Of a stretch of 64,000 bases of DNA, positions 63,812 through 64,000 are shown piece after piece. A program made the position numbers and the translations under genes. The notes under the pieces were generated by a model. That model saw nothing but the letters and a program-made list of their open reading frames with translations, was not told the DNA's origin and made no database searches. The DNA comes from Enterococcus mundtii (GTDB taxonomy: Bacteria; Bacillota; Bacilli; Lactobacillales; Enterococcaceae). Position 1 is the stretch's first letter, and every line of letters starts with the position of its first letter. The DNA is taken from assembly GCF_003957375.1 (NCBI RefSeq), contig NZ_CP025473.1, positions 248,001 through 312,000 of the forward strand, read 5' to 3'.

Positions 63812-64000
63812 ATGGAAGATCAAAAAAATTTAGAAGCGATCATGGGTTTGATCATGTTCGGTGGCAACGCAAAAAGCGATGCAATGGAAGCGATTGCTGC
63901 TGCGAAAAAAGGTGACTTTGAATTAGCAGATGCAAAAATCAAAGATGCAGAAGAATCATTGGTTCAAGCGCATCATTCGCAAACAGGGTTATTAACACAA
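63812..64000 (+). CDS. PTS EIIA, lactose/cellobiose type, 3' end outside window
   Basis: 63 residues are visible of a family near 105 long: MEDQKNLEAIMGLIMFGGNA with AKKGDFELADAKIKDAEES and QAHHSQTGLL, in which the second His of AHHSQT region is the phosphorylated residue (CelC/LacF type). It follows the EIIB gene by 23 bp with AGAGGAAAG before the ATG. The EIIC and probably a glycosidase should lie beyond the window. Confidence 0.9.
   Translation, partial: MEDQKNLEAIMGLIMFGGNAKSDAMEAIAAAKKGDFELADAKIKDAEESLVQAHHSQTGLLTQ

Overview
The window looks like a chromosomal segment of an Enterococcus species, probably of the E. faecium/hirae/mundtii type. It is low-GC with strong AGGAG ribosome sites and has a Firmicute gene set: ytpR, htrA next to rlmH, many PTS operons, an LXG module and a ketopantoate-reductase-family gene resembling enterococcal D-2-hydroxyacid dehydrogenases. 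Species assignment is an inference. No rRNA or tRNA gene was seen.

Layout. 1-4.9 kb is core: an M42 aminopeptidase (cut by the left edge), a thioredoxin-like protein, a universal stress protein, ytpR, htrA (minus strand), a cluster of DnaA boxes, and rlmH. 4.88-27.74 kb is an integrated element of about 22.9 kb sitting exactly in the 3' end of rlmH and bounded by a 16-bp direct repeat. Its content is that of a staphylococcal cassette chromosome (SCC): tandem large serine recombinases of ccrA/ccrB type, an upstream primase-helicase of Cch2 type, and DUF960 and DUF1643 genes. Its cargo is a complete type I restriction-modification system (hsdR, hsdM, hsdS), a PD-(D/E)XK nuclease-like protein, an EcsC/SHOCT protein, a DUF4767 lipoprotein, and an unrecognised 307-aa protein behind an elaborate structured leader. 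An IS1182-family element (13.2-14.7 kb) has landed in a terminator hairpin and duplicated it. Relics of IS256- and IS30-family elements lie near 7.2-7.7 kb.

27.7-33.6 kb is a type VII secretion effector module resembling S. aureus TspA/TsaI: a DUF5082 partner, an LXG toxin with a glycine-rich hydrophobic C-terminus (broken by a stop codon and a frameshift), multi-pass immunity-like proteins, DUF4176 and a TIM44-like protein. 33.9-36.2 kb holds a Ser/Thr symporter (sstT) and a DUF998 membrane protein.

36.4-42.1 kb is an ascorbate-type PTS operon: a PRD regulator carrying an EIIA domain, EIIB, EIIC (frameshifted at a G-run), a TPR-like protein, a class II aldolase and a P-loop kinase. 42.2-52.0 kb combines a PucR-type regulator and an esterase (minus strand) with an FdrA-YlbE fusion, a DUF2877 (YlbF) protein, an MFS transporter (frameshifted at a G-run), a carbamate kinase and a DAACS transporter. 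This looks like an oxamate carbamoyltransferase/carbamate kinase pathway that makes ATP. 52.0-56.5 kb is a beta-glucoside PTS operon with a RAT/terminator leader, 6-phospho-beta-glucosidase and a BglG/LicT antiterminator. 56.9-61.9 kb holds a ketopantoate-reductase-family dehydrogenase, a PTS_EIIC-like membrane protein, truA, msrA and an aldo/keto reductase. 62-63.2 kb holds a large hairpin and gene relics, including a broken signal peptidase. At the right edge a lactose/cellobiose-type PTS operon begins behind a near-perfect sigma-54 promoter and an upstream palindrome.

Three of the frameshifts (LXG toxin, PTS EIIC, MFS transporter) fall at runs of G that are one base too short to keep frame. 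This points to either homopolymer base-calling errors or slippage.
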